NCBI GenBank assembly: GCA_947505915.1
Contig: CANNNH010000028.1
Location: 1-12,895, forward strand
DNA: 12,895 nt
From: Comamonadaceae bacterium
GTDB taxonomy: Bacteria > Pseudomonadota > Gammaproteobacteria > Burkholderiales > Burkholderiaceae
Reading direction: 5' to 3'
Of the stretch, positions 6,866 through 12,895 are shown piece by piece. Positions within the stretch are counted from its first letter, which is position 1. Each line of letters begins with the position of its first letter. A model generated the notes under the pieces. It was not told where the DNA came from and searched no databases. It was given only the letters and a program-made list of their open reading frames with translations. The translations under genes were made by a program, and so were the position numbers.

Positions 6866-8766
6866 AAAGGCACCTTAAGAGAAAAGACAACCAAATTTCG
6901 TTCCTGTGAAAATTCAAGCGTCGCATTGATTTTTTCAGCAGCAGACATGGATAACGACAAACCCAAGCCCATGCCAGACTGTTCTTGAACATTGTTATGA
7001 CGGTAGTAAGCTTGAAACAACTTGGTTGGGTCAGGTGACTTGTCAATTTCTATCGTATTCGAGACTTCAATCACGGCAGTATGATTTTGAGAATAGGCTT
7101 TAATCAATACCGTGTCCGTTGGCAAATGGTATTTGTAGGCGTTGCTGATTAAATTTTGCAGAATCAGTGAGATCATCAAACGGCTGGTGGAGATGCATAA
7201 ACCACGTTCAACCTCTATTTTGAAGATCCGAATATCAGCATAGTCACCAATTGAGACTTCTATGAGCTCTGTAATGTCTACTGACTCCTTGCCCTGACTG
7301 GCATCGAATCGATCGATTTTGTTCGACAGCGCTACGTGCTCAATCAATTCGTTCATTCTTTCAACTGAATCATCAATGCGTTTGACCCTTTGCAGCGAAT
7401 CGCTGTCTATAGACACATTGCGCTTCAAACTGGCGATGGCAAAGCGAATCGTGCCGAGAGGGTTTTTTAATTCATGGGTCAGCATATCAATCATGCTTTG
7501 GCGTTCTGTCAAACGCTCACGCTGGGCTGTGGATTTGGCTGCTTCAAGCTTGAAATTTTCCAGGGTCTCATTGCTGATTCTTCTGCGATCAAATACCTGA
7601 ATAATCAGAATCGCAAATAAAAATATGCCCACCCGACTACCATTCAACCGCGAATCCCCCAAACTCTGCATAAAAAGCGGAGTGGATTGAGAAATTTCTG
7701 GGTAGAGATTGAAAGCCGTAAAAATACTGCCTATCAACATAATCTCAAAAATCAGATACCCGATCAAGGTTAGCCAGCGCAGTAGTTTTGAAATATTTTG
7801 GGCTGTTGCCGCCCCCAAAATTTGCACCAGAAAGCAAATCACATGAATAGCGATGGTTAAGCGACTTGCGTTGGAAAATTGATCGCTCACAACGAAGTAC
7901 ATCGACAACACACACAGACCTGCTAAAAACCACATCGCTTTACGGTAGTAGGCGTGCAATTTATACGGTTGTAATAAAACATAGCCCAGAAGCACACTGA
8001 ATATGGCGCGGATGCTCAACAGGTATTGATTCAGGTTGTTCATCAGCTCTGGTGAAGGGTCTTCAAACACTCTGGCCGACAAACCAGTGCTCAATAAAAT
8101 CAGCAGCACAACAGATATTTGGTAAGCACAAAATGTCGCTACCAAGCTTGAACGCTCAATCACGAAAAACAAAAGCCCAATCACAAGCAAAGCTGTGGCT
8201 ACCGCAAAAGTGCCGATAAGCGTGACCATGCGGTTAGCCACCAACAAGGGCAAATCCCTGAGCGGCACAGCTTCCAGAACAACTGTGTTGATGGTGGTGG
8301 TTTGAATTTTCAGGTAAAGGTCAATGGGGTCTTTGGGGTCAGAACGCAGTTCAAAGCAATGGAAATCATCCAGACAACTGGCATATTTTTGCTTGACCTT
8401 GTCCCCTCGGTGTTGCTTGATCCATTCACCATTCACCATCTCAAATAACTCAATACTGTCCAGTGCTAACAAGCCTATTCTCAACACAACAGCGCTGTCA
8501 TACCCAATGTTGGAAGCATTTTCAAAACTTGTGGGGGACTGCGGGATTATCCGAAGCTTGATCCAAACAGGTTTTTCTATAAACCCTAAACGCAGATCTT
8601 TATGAAAGGTTTTGAATGCGTCATTGGGAAATGACGCGACTTCTTTCAACTGAATGCTGTCGCTTGACGAAACCAGATAAGCTGACTCTATAGCGAGGGG
8701 GGTCGCTTCCGCATGCGGAGCTGCTAAAAAAAACAGCATCATTAAAAAAAACCACAAGCGCTTCAT
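6862..8766 (-). CDS. 7TMR-DISM-type sensor histidine kinase
   Basis: This inner-membrane kinase of about 634 residues probably senses an extracytoplasmic ligand and phosphorylates the regulator encoded directly after it. From ATG 8766 a signal peptide (about 1-21) is followed by a periplasmic 7TMR-DISM extracellular domain (about 22-175), seven membrane helices (about 180-395), a short linker and the kinase core. The H-box is THELKNPLGTIRF with His431, and the N-box is QNLISNAYKY with Asn542. The glycine box is GMGLGL at 598-603. The usual DxGxG adenine-binding box is missing: the matching place reads IEVSNTI, with Asn for Asp. The frame stays open to an ATG at 8820, but the later start gives a clean signal peptide and is preferred; neither has a good ribosome site. 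The signal-peptide codons include two T8 runs. The ligand is unknown. Confidence 0.9.
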   Translation of the reverse strand: MKRLWFFLMMLFFLAAPHAEATPLAIESAYLVSSSDSIQLKEVASFPNDAFKTFHKDLRLGFIEKPVWIKLRIIPQSPTSFENASNIGYDSAVVLRIGLLALDSIELFEMVNGEWIKQHRGDKVKQKYASCLDDFHCFELRSDPKDPIDLYLKIQTTTINTVVLEAVPLRDLPLLVANRMVTLIGTFAVATALLVIGLLFFVIERSSLVATFCAYQISVVLLILLSTGLSARVFEDPSPELMNNLNQYLLSIRAIFSVLLGYVLLQPYKLHAYYRKAMWFLAGLCVLSMYFVVSDQFSNASRLTIAIHVICFLVQILGAATAQNISKLLRWLTLIGYLIFEIMLIGSIFTAFNLYPEISQSTPLFMQSLGDSRLNGSRVGIFLFAILIIQVFDRRRISNETLENFKLEAAKSTAQRERLTERQSMIDMLTHELKNPLGTIRFAIASLKRNVSIDSDSLQRVKRIDDSVERMNELIEHVALSNKIDRFDASQGKESVDITELIEVSIGDYADIRIFKIEVERGLCISTSRLMISLILQNLISNAYKYHLPTDTVLIKAYSQNHTAVIEVSNTIEIDKSPDPTKLFQAYYRHNNVQEQSGMGLGLSLSMSAAEKINATLEFSQERNLVVFSLKVPL

Positions 8767-8945
8767 GACTACATAGATTGTTAAGAAACAAATTGCATTT
8801 AAGCATGATTTTTCATACATACCTATGTCTGATTAGAAGGTTCCATGGGTATCTGTGAGTAAAAAGTAAGATTTCTTATTAAAGGTTTAAGTGCCCATAA
8901 AGCCTAGTCTGTCGTTGATAGCACAGAGTTTGTGCATCCAAGGAT
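8767..8945. promoter_or_regulatory. AT-rich upstream region of the two-component operon
   Basis: This stretch lies between the kinase start and the end of the small cysteine protein gene and should hold the operon promoter. It contains short inverted repeats, TAAGA-TT-TCTTA at 8867-8878 and GCACA-N5-TGTGC at 8921-8935. No convincing -35/-10 pair or terminator T-run was found. Confidence 0.25.
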
Positions 8946-9188
8946 TTACGGTGCATGATCTGCACTGTTTTGGTCTGCTACTTTCCACATTTCACAGGCG
9001 TTCATGGGCTTGACTTCCGCGAAATGCTTCATCTGCAAAAACTTACGCATCAACACCGGACTTTTGAAATACTGATACCCGCAACGCAAGCCTGTGCGTG
9101 AAGATTCAGAGGGCATCAGGTAATGGCAGGTCTGGCACTGCGGCGAAGGCGCAAGCATTGGCGAATGGGGCTGAATGACGTGAGACAT
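8946..9188 (-). CDS. Small four-cysteine protein of unknown function
   Basis: This 80-residue open frame starts at ATG 9188 and ends at TAA 8946. I do not recognise a characterised family. Cysteines sit at 18, 21, 36 and 65, as CxxC followed by a CG and a later single Cys, a spacing that could bind one zinc ion or iron. The middle part is basic and aromatic (GYQYF at 37-41, RKFLQMKHF at 48-56). Codon use looks like that of the neighbouring genes rather than an antisense shadow. There is no signal peptide or membrane segment, so a cytoplasmic place is likely. A weak AGG lies just before the start. It diverges from the RraA-like gene 66 bases away and points the same way as the two-component operon downstream. 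It could be an accessory redox or nucleic-acid-binding protein; this is a guess. Confidence 0.6.
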   Translation of the reverse strand: MSHVIQPHSPMLAPSPQCQTCHYLMPSESSRTGLRCGYQYFKSPVLMRKFLQMKHFAEVKPMNACEMWKVADQNSADHAP

Positions 9189-9254
9189 AGGCCTGAATTA
9201 GCAAATCTTGTACCATCGTTCAAGCTTTTTGACCATCTTCTGGAGACACAACCC
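9189..9254. promoter_or_regulatory. Short divergent region before the RraA-like gene
   Basis: The 66 bases between the small cysteine protein gene and the RraA-like gene should carry start signals for both. A clear TGGAG ribosome site for the rightward gene is at 9241-9245, nine bases before its ATG. I see no strong promoter pair; the rightward promoter may lie inside the small gene. Confidence 0.35.
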
Positions 9255-9980
9255 ATGAAACGCTTTTTTCAACTTTGTGCACTGTTGCTCTGTTTTGGTT
9301 TCCCGTCAGCTTTTGCCGCCATGTCGGAGGCGGAAATCATCAAAGCACTGTCATTGCCAGAAAACAGCACTGGCAATATTGCAGACGCCATCGAAGAGGC
9401 CACAGGTGCCAGAGGTTGGATGTCTGCCGACATGAAGCCGATCTTCGAGGCGCGGGTGGTCGGTCGTGCCGTCACAGCCTTGCTGCGCCCTGTGCTTAAA
9501 AACGATAGCCGCAAGTACCCGAATTCCGCTTTAGAAATTTTGGATCAAGCACCCGAAGGTTCTGTGCTGGTGTATGTCATGCAAGACGGCGTAGACATTG
9601 CCGCCATGGGTAATTTGATGGGTACCACCGCCAAGGTGCGCAAATTGGCGGGGGCAGTCATTGACGGCGCGGTGCGAGATGTAGCGGAATTAAAGCGTAT
9701 GGGTTTCCCCGTGTGGTCGCGCAGAATCACACCCGCCACCTCTGTGGGCAGAATGGTCGGCGCAGAAAAACAAGTACCTGTGAAATGTGGCGATGTAATG
9801 GTCAACCCTGGCGATTACATCGTGGGCGACACTGACGGTGTGGTGGTGGTGCCTGCTGCTCATGCAGAAAAAATCATTGCCTTGCTTAAACAGTACGATG
9901 ACAAAGAATCCAAGATGATTCCCATCATTGAAAAAGAAAAATCCATGCTCAAAGCGCTGGAAATTTACAACCGCTATTAA
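9255..9980 (+). CDS. Exported RraA-family (HMG/CHA aldolase-like) protein
   Basis: This 241-residue protein has the RraA/demethylmenaquinone methyltransferase-like fold, whose enzymes are metal-dependent 4-hydroxy-4-methyl-2-oxoglutarate or 4-carboxy-4-hydroxy-2-oxoadipate aldolases or oxaloacetate decarboxylases, and whose E. coli member RraA inhibits RNase E. The core shows AGAVIDGAVRD at 132-142 with the substrate and metal residues Arg141-Asp142, and NPGDYIVGDTDGVVVVP at 184-200. Unlike ordinary members it begins with KR, a hydrophobic stretch (about 4-18) and Ala-Phe-Ala at 19-21, a good signal peptidase site before the mature part, so export to the periplasm is inferred. TGGAG nine bases upstream fixes this ATG; an upstream frame to 9123 lies over the small cysteine gene. 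A C-terminal tail rich in Lys and Glu (about 211-241) extends past the core. It converges on livM six bases away. Confidence 0.85.
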   Translation: MKRFFQLCALLLCFGFPSAFAAMSEAEIIKALSLPENSTGNIADAIEEATGARGWMSADMKPIFEARVVGRAVTALLRPVLKNDSRKYPNSALEILDQAPEGSVLVYVMQDGVDIAAMGNLMGTTAKVRKLAGAVIDGAVRDVAELKRMGFPVWSRRITPATSVGRMVGAEKQVPVKCGDVMVNPGDYIVGDTDGVVVVPAAHAEKIIALLKQYDDKESKMIPIIEKEKSMLKALEIYNRY

Positions 9981-9986
9981 GTGGTT

Positions 9987-10937
9987 TTACAAAGGCTTTT
10001 TAAGCAGGTTGGCAATCTCGCCAACCACGCCTTTGCGAAACAGCATGACGCAAACCACAAATACCAGTCCCTGCACCACCGTGACCCAAGAGCCCAATTG
10101 AGCCAAATAGTTTTGCATGGTGACGATGACAGCAGCACCCACCACGGGGCCAAACAAAGTACCTAGGCCCCCGACCAAGGTCATCAGTACAACTTCGCCG
10201 GACATGGTCCAATGAACATCCGTTAAAGATGCCAACTGAAAAACCAAGGCTTTGGTGCCGCCAGCCATTCCAGCCACAGTACCCGACAAAATAAATGCAA
10301 TCAGCTTGAACCTGTCGGTGTCATAGCCCAATGACAAGGCGCGTTGCTCGTTTTCTCGAATGGCTTTAAGCACTTGTCCAAAAGGCGAATGGACAATGCG
10401 CCAAACCAAGCCAAAGCCCAAGAGGAAAATGGCCAATACAAAAATATACATGGCCACTTCGTTGTTCAAATCGATGAACCCAAACAACTGTCCATGGGGT
10501 ACCCCTTGAATACCGTCTTCACCGCCAGTGAAAGGCGTTTGCAAATAGACAAAGTACACCATTTGCGACAAGGCCAAAGTAATCATTGCAAAGTAAATGC
10601 CTTGACGGCGAATGGCCAGCAAACCAACCACCCAAGCCAGCACAGTGGCACACAGCGTGGCAAACAGTACGCTGAGCTCTGGGGTCAAACCCCAGACCTT
10701 GGCCGCGTGGGCGGCTGCATAGCCCGAGGTGCCAAAAAACATAGCGTGACCAAAAGACAGCAAGCCACCAAAGCCCAGCAACAAATTGAAAGCGCAGGCA
10801 AAAAGTGCGAAGCACATCACCTTCATCAAAAACACGGGGTAAACAAAATAAGGTGCGATAGCAAAGAACGCCACCATCAAGCCTGCGGCTACCCACTGGT
10901 GGCGAAGGTCTTGGCTGTTAAACACAGGGTTGTTCAT
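9987..10937 (-). CDS. livM: LivM-type ABC transporter permease
   Basis: This is one of two inner-membrane permeases of a branched-chain-amino-acid-type (HAAT) ABC importer. The 316-residue product has about eight to ten hydrophobic segments, the family stretch NLLLGFGGLLSFGHAMFFG at 51-69, a cytoplasmic ATPase-contact loop KAIRENEQRALSLGYD at 191-206 and GGLGTLFGPVVGA at 256-268. It has no fused ATPase domain. The start is ATG 10937, backed by GAGAAG seven bases before it and lying four bases after the livH stop; a TTG at 10958 overlaps livH and is less likely. It is last in the leftward series of binding protein, livH and livM, and meets the RraA-like gene tail to tail. The family carries amino acids, amides, urea and aromatic or other organic acids, so the substrate is open. 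Confidence 0.92.
   Translation of the reverse strand: MNNPVFNSQDLRHQWVAAGLMVAFFAIAPYFVYPVFLMKVMCFALFACAFNLLLGFGGLLSFGHAMFFGTSGYAAAHAAKVWGLTPELSVLFATLCATVLAWVVGLLAIRRQGIYFAMITLALSQMVYFVYLQTPFTGGEDGIQGVPHGQLFGFIDLNNEVAMYIFVLAIFLLGFGLVWRIVHSPFGQVLKAIRENEQRALSLGYDTDRFKLIAFILSGTVAGMAGGTKALVFQLASLTDVHWTMSGEVVLMTLVGGLGTLFGPVVGAAVIVTMQNYLAQLGSWVTVVQGLVFVVCVMLFRKGVVGEIANLLKKPL
9990..10035. terminator. Nested inverted repeats at the rraA-like/livM junction
   Basis: Two perfect 7-base inverted repeats are nested: CAAAGGC (9990-9996) with GCCTTTG (10029-10035), and inside them GGTTGGC (10007-10013) with GCCAACC (10020-10026) around a six-base loop. The whole lies in the final codons of livM and 10 bases after the RraA-like stop. 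It could end transcription of the RraA-like gene or protect the livM end; no T-run follows on either strand. Confidence 0.4.
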
Positions 10938-10941
10938 GGCA

Positions 10942-11826
10942 TCACTTCTCAGTTCCAAACAAGCCAGCAGGTTTGATCAGCAACACAATCGCCATGATGA
11001 CAAAGATCACGGTGTTGGAGGCCTCGGGATAAACCACTTTGGTCAAGCCCTCAATCAAGCCCAGGCCAAAGCCAGACAAGATGGCGCCCATGATGGAACC
11101 CATGCCGCCAATCACCACCACCGCGAACACCACAATGATGATGTCAGCCCCCATCATCGGGCTAACTTGGTAAATAGGGGCAGCCATGACACCCGCCAAG
11201 GCCGCCAAGCCCACGCCAAAACCATAGGTCAGCGTGATCATGCGTGGCACATTGATACCAAAGGCTTGGACCAATGACGGATTTTCTGTCGCCGCCCTTA
11301 GGTACGCTCCAAGCTTGGTGCGCTCAATCACAAACCATGTCGAGAAGCAAATCAAAACCGAAGCAACGATGACCCACGCTCGGTATTTGGGCAAAAACAT
11401 AAAGCCCAAATCTACCGCCCCTTGGAACATCTCAGGCACGGCATAGGGCATACCAGATGCCCCGTAGGCGTTACGGAACAAACCTTGAAAGATAAGCGCC
11501 AAACCAAAGGTCAATAACAATCCGTACAGGTGATCTAGCTTGTACAAACGAACCAACATCGTTCGCTCTATCAGAACGCCTGTGGCACCCACCACCACAG
11601 GGGCAATGAGCAAGGCAAGCCAATAGTTCAAGCCAAACCATTGCAGGGACAGATAGGCCACAAATGCACCCATCATGTACTGGGCACCATGGGTGAAATT
11701 GATGATGTTCAGTAAGCCAAAAATCACAGCTAATCCCAACGACAGCAAGGCATAGAACGAGCCGTTGATCAAACCGATCAACAACTGACCAAACAGCGCT
11801 TGCGAGGGAATGCCAAACAGTTCCAT
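10942..11826 (-). CDS. livH: LivH-type ABC transporter permease
   Basis: This 294-residue inner-membrane permease is the partner of LivM in a HAAT-family ABC importer. The N-terminal signature NGSFYALLSLGLAVIFG at 21-37 leads into NIINFTHGA, and the ATPase-contact loop YLRAATENPSLVQAFGINV is at 175-193. GGMGSIMGA at 240-248 and IKPAGLFG at 284-291 close the protein as in other LivH proteins. ATG 11826 lies eight bases after the binding-protein stop, so the genes are read as one operon. No strong ribosome site is seen, which suits translational coupling. Length and motif order are normal for the family. Confidence 0.93.
   Translation of the reverse strand: MELFGIPSQALFGQLLIGLINGSFYALLSLGLAVIFGLLNIINFTHGAQYMMGAFVAYLSLQWFGLNYWLALLIAPVVVGATGVLIERTMLVRLYKLDHLYGLLLTFGLALIFQGLFRNAYGASGMPYAVPEMFQGAVDLGFMFLPKYRAWVIVASVLICFSTWFVIERTKLGAYLRAATENPSLVQAFGINVPRMITLTYGFGVGLAALAGVMAAPIYQVSPMMGADIIIVVFAVVVIGGMGSIMGAILSGFGLGLIEGLTKVVYPEASNTVIFVIMAIVLLIKPAGLFGTEK
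10945..10950 (-). promoter_or_regulatory. Ribosome-binding site deciding the livM start
   Basis: GAGAAG lies at the end of livH, seven bases before ATG 10937, and favours that start over the TTG at 10958. Confidence 0.55.
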
Positions 11827-11833
11827 ACTCTTA

Positions 11834-12895
11834 TCAGTTCTTCACCAGAGGGCAATCGCCTTCGTTCAACGGCCTAAAGGCTTGGTCTGCAGGAATGGTT
11901 GCCAGCAATTTGTAGTAGTCGTAAGGGCCTTTGGACTCTGACGGCTTTTTCACTTCAAACAAATACGCGGGGTGCAATTTACGGCCATCTTTGCGAATGC
12001 TGCCTTTGCCAAACAAGACGTCATCGGTGGGCAAGTCTTTCATCTTCTGTGCAACCTTGGTGCCATCATCGTTTTTGCCAGCATCAATGGCTTTCAAGTA
12101 ATGCAAGATACCCGCATACACACCGGCTTGGTCCATAGAGGGATATTTACCACCGTGAAGTGCGGCAAATCGCTTGGACCAAGCACGGGTTTGGTCGTTC
12201 AAGTCCCAGTAAAAGGTTTCGGTCAAGTACAAGCCCTGAGCTTTTTCAAGTCCCAGCGAATGAATGTCGGTCAAAAACACCAGCAAGCCAGCCAATGTTT
12301 GCCCGCCTTTGACAATGCCAAACTCATAAGCTTGTTTGATGGCGTTGGTGGTGTCGCCACCCGCATTGGCCAAGCCAATGACCTTGGCTTTGGAGGCCTG
12401 CGCTTGCAGCAAGAAGGAAGAAAAATCTTGGGTCGCCAAAGGGTGGCGCACCTTACCCAACACCTTGCCGCCGTTTTTCAAGATCACCGCCTCGGTATCA
12501 CGCTCTAAGGCTTGGCCAAACGCATAGTCAGCAGTCAAAAAGAACCAACTGGTACCGCCATGTTGCACCACTGCCTTGCCTGTGACATTGGCCAACATCC
12601 AAGTGTCGTATAACCAGTGAATGGTGTTGGGTGAGCAAGCTTTGCCTGTCAAGTCAGCAGTGGCCGCACCTGTGTTGACATGGATTTTTCCCTTCTCACG
12701 ACTGACTTGACTGATGGCCAATGCCACGGACGATGTGGGCACATCAATGATCATGTCCACCTTGCCAGTGTCATACCACTGGCGAGCAATGTTGGAGCCG
12801 ATATCAGCCTTGTTTTGGTGGTCTGCGCTGACGATCTCTATTTTTAAGCTGCTTTTGCTGCTCTTCAAATAATCTTCTACCGCCATCTTGGCAGC
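11834..12895 (-). CDS. HAAT-family ABC transporter substrate-binding protein, 5' end missing
   Basis: This is the periplasmic binding protein (type I fold, Peripla_BP_6 group) that delivers substrate to the LivH/LivM permeases. The 353 visible residues run to the native stop; the signal peptide and the first part of lobe 1 lie past the window edge, and the frame is open through the last base. Lobe 1 is seen in IEIVSADHQNKADIGSN and the substrate-contact stretch VNTGAATADLTG; lobe 2 contains FFLTADYAFGQALERDTE and QDFSSFLLQAQASKAKVIG, typical of Liv-type receptors. The C-terminal part is DYYKLLATIPADQAF followed by a short tail. Family annotation as a branched-chain amino acid receptor is common, but the ligand could equally be an amide or an aromatic or aliphatic carboxylate. 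The ATPase genes livG and livF are absent downstream and may lie upstream of this gene. Confidence 0.92.
   Translation of the reverse strand, partial: AAKMAVEDYLKSSKSSLKIEIVSADHQNKADIGSNIARQWYDTGKVDMIIDVPTSSVALAISQVSREKGKIHVNTGAATADLTGKACSPNTIHWLYDTWMLANVTGKAVVQHGGTSWFFLTADYAFGQALERDTEAVILKNGGKVLGKVRHPLATQDFSSFLLQAQASKAKVIGLANAGGDTTNAIKQAYEFGIVKGGQTLAGLLVFLTDIHSLGLEKAQGLYLTETFYWDLNDQTRAWSKRFAALHGGKYPSMDQAGVYAGILHYLKAIDAGKNDDGTKVAQKMKDLPTDDVLFGKGSIRKDGRKLHPAYLFEVKKPSESKGPYDYYKLLATIPADQAFRPLNEGDCPLVKN

Noticed and set aside
8921..8935. GCACA-N5-TGTGC as terminator of the small cysteine gene
   Set aside because: The stem has only five pairs and no T-run follows on the minus strand.
9123..9254. 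N-terminal extension of the RraA-like protein by 44 residues
   Set aside because: It is antisense to the small cysteine gene, would bury the signal peptide, and the ATG at 9255 has its own TGGAG site.
10344..10976. Rightward 210-codon open frame
   Set aside because: It lies antisense to livM and the end of livH, is very rich in Gln, His and Lys without any domain, and is the usual shadow of a hydrophobic gene.
11972..12508. Rightward 178-codon open frame
   Set aside because: It is antisense to the substrate-binding protein gene and has no recognisable domain.
1..12895. tRNA, rRNA, CRISPR, insertion sequence, prophage or toxin-antitoxin genes
   Set aside because: No regular spaced repeats, transposase motifs, terminal inverted repeats or RNA gene signatures were seen on reading both strands; the gaps between genes are short.

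Overview
The window reads as accessory chromosome of a betaproteobacterium, most likely a Comamonadaceae-type member of the Burkholderiales. That rests on protein style (NosX-type ApbE, 7TMR-DISM kinase, Liv-type ABC cassette, XdhC family) and intermediate base composition, so the taxon is an inference. No rRNA, tRNA, insertion sequence, CRISPR array or phage gene is visible. Nearly all of the sequence is coding.

Layout. (1) 1-308 (-): N-terminal part of a PglC/WcaJ-like sugar-phosphate transferase, cut by the window edge. (2) 461-1531 (+): an XdhC/CoxI-family molybdoenzyme maturation factor, divergent from (1), with no molybdoenzyme gene next to it. (3) 1533-4657 (-): a two-gene unit of a NosR/NirI-type membrane flavoprotein/iron-sulfur protein followed, with a 4-base ATGA overlap, by an ApbE/NosX-type FMN transferase that probably flavinylates it. 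No nosZ or nosDFYL is present here. (4) 4811-6103 (+): an MFS anion:cation symporter sharing a divergent control region with the nosR-like gene. (5) 6122-8766 (-): a two-component system, a seven-helix 7TMR-DISM sensor kinase followed with an ATGA overlap by an OmpR/PhoB-type response regulator. (6) 8946-9188 (-): a small four-cysteine protein of unknown function. (7) 9255-9980 (+): an RraA-family (HMG/CHA aldolase-like) protein with an apparent Sec signal peptide, which is odd for a normally cytoplasmic fold. (8) 9987-12895 (-): substrate-binding protein (partial), LivH and LivM of a branched-chain-amino-acid-type (HAAT) ABC importer, without its ATPases in view.

How the parts may work together. 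The NosR-like protein and ApbE form a plausible transmembrane electron-transfer module. The MFS carrier, the HAAT importer and the exported RraA-like protein suggest uptake, and perhaps extracytoplasmic handling, of small organic acids. The kinase/regulator pair may control neighbouring genes, but nothing in the sequence proves this. Convergent gene pairs are packed within 1 to 18 bases of each other, with inverted repeats at the junctions and no classical U-tract terminators.

Points of most interest: the NosR-ApbE pair without N2O reductase genes and with a Ser-Ala-Ala-Ser flavinylation site, the exported RraA homologue, the cysteine-rich small protein, and two T8 tracts inside the kinase signal peptide.
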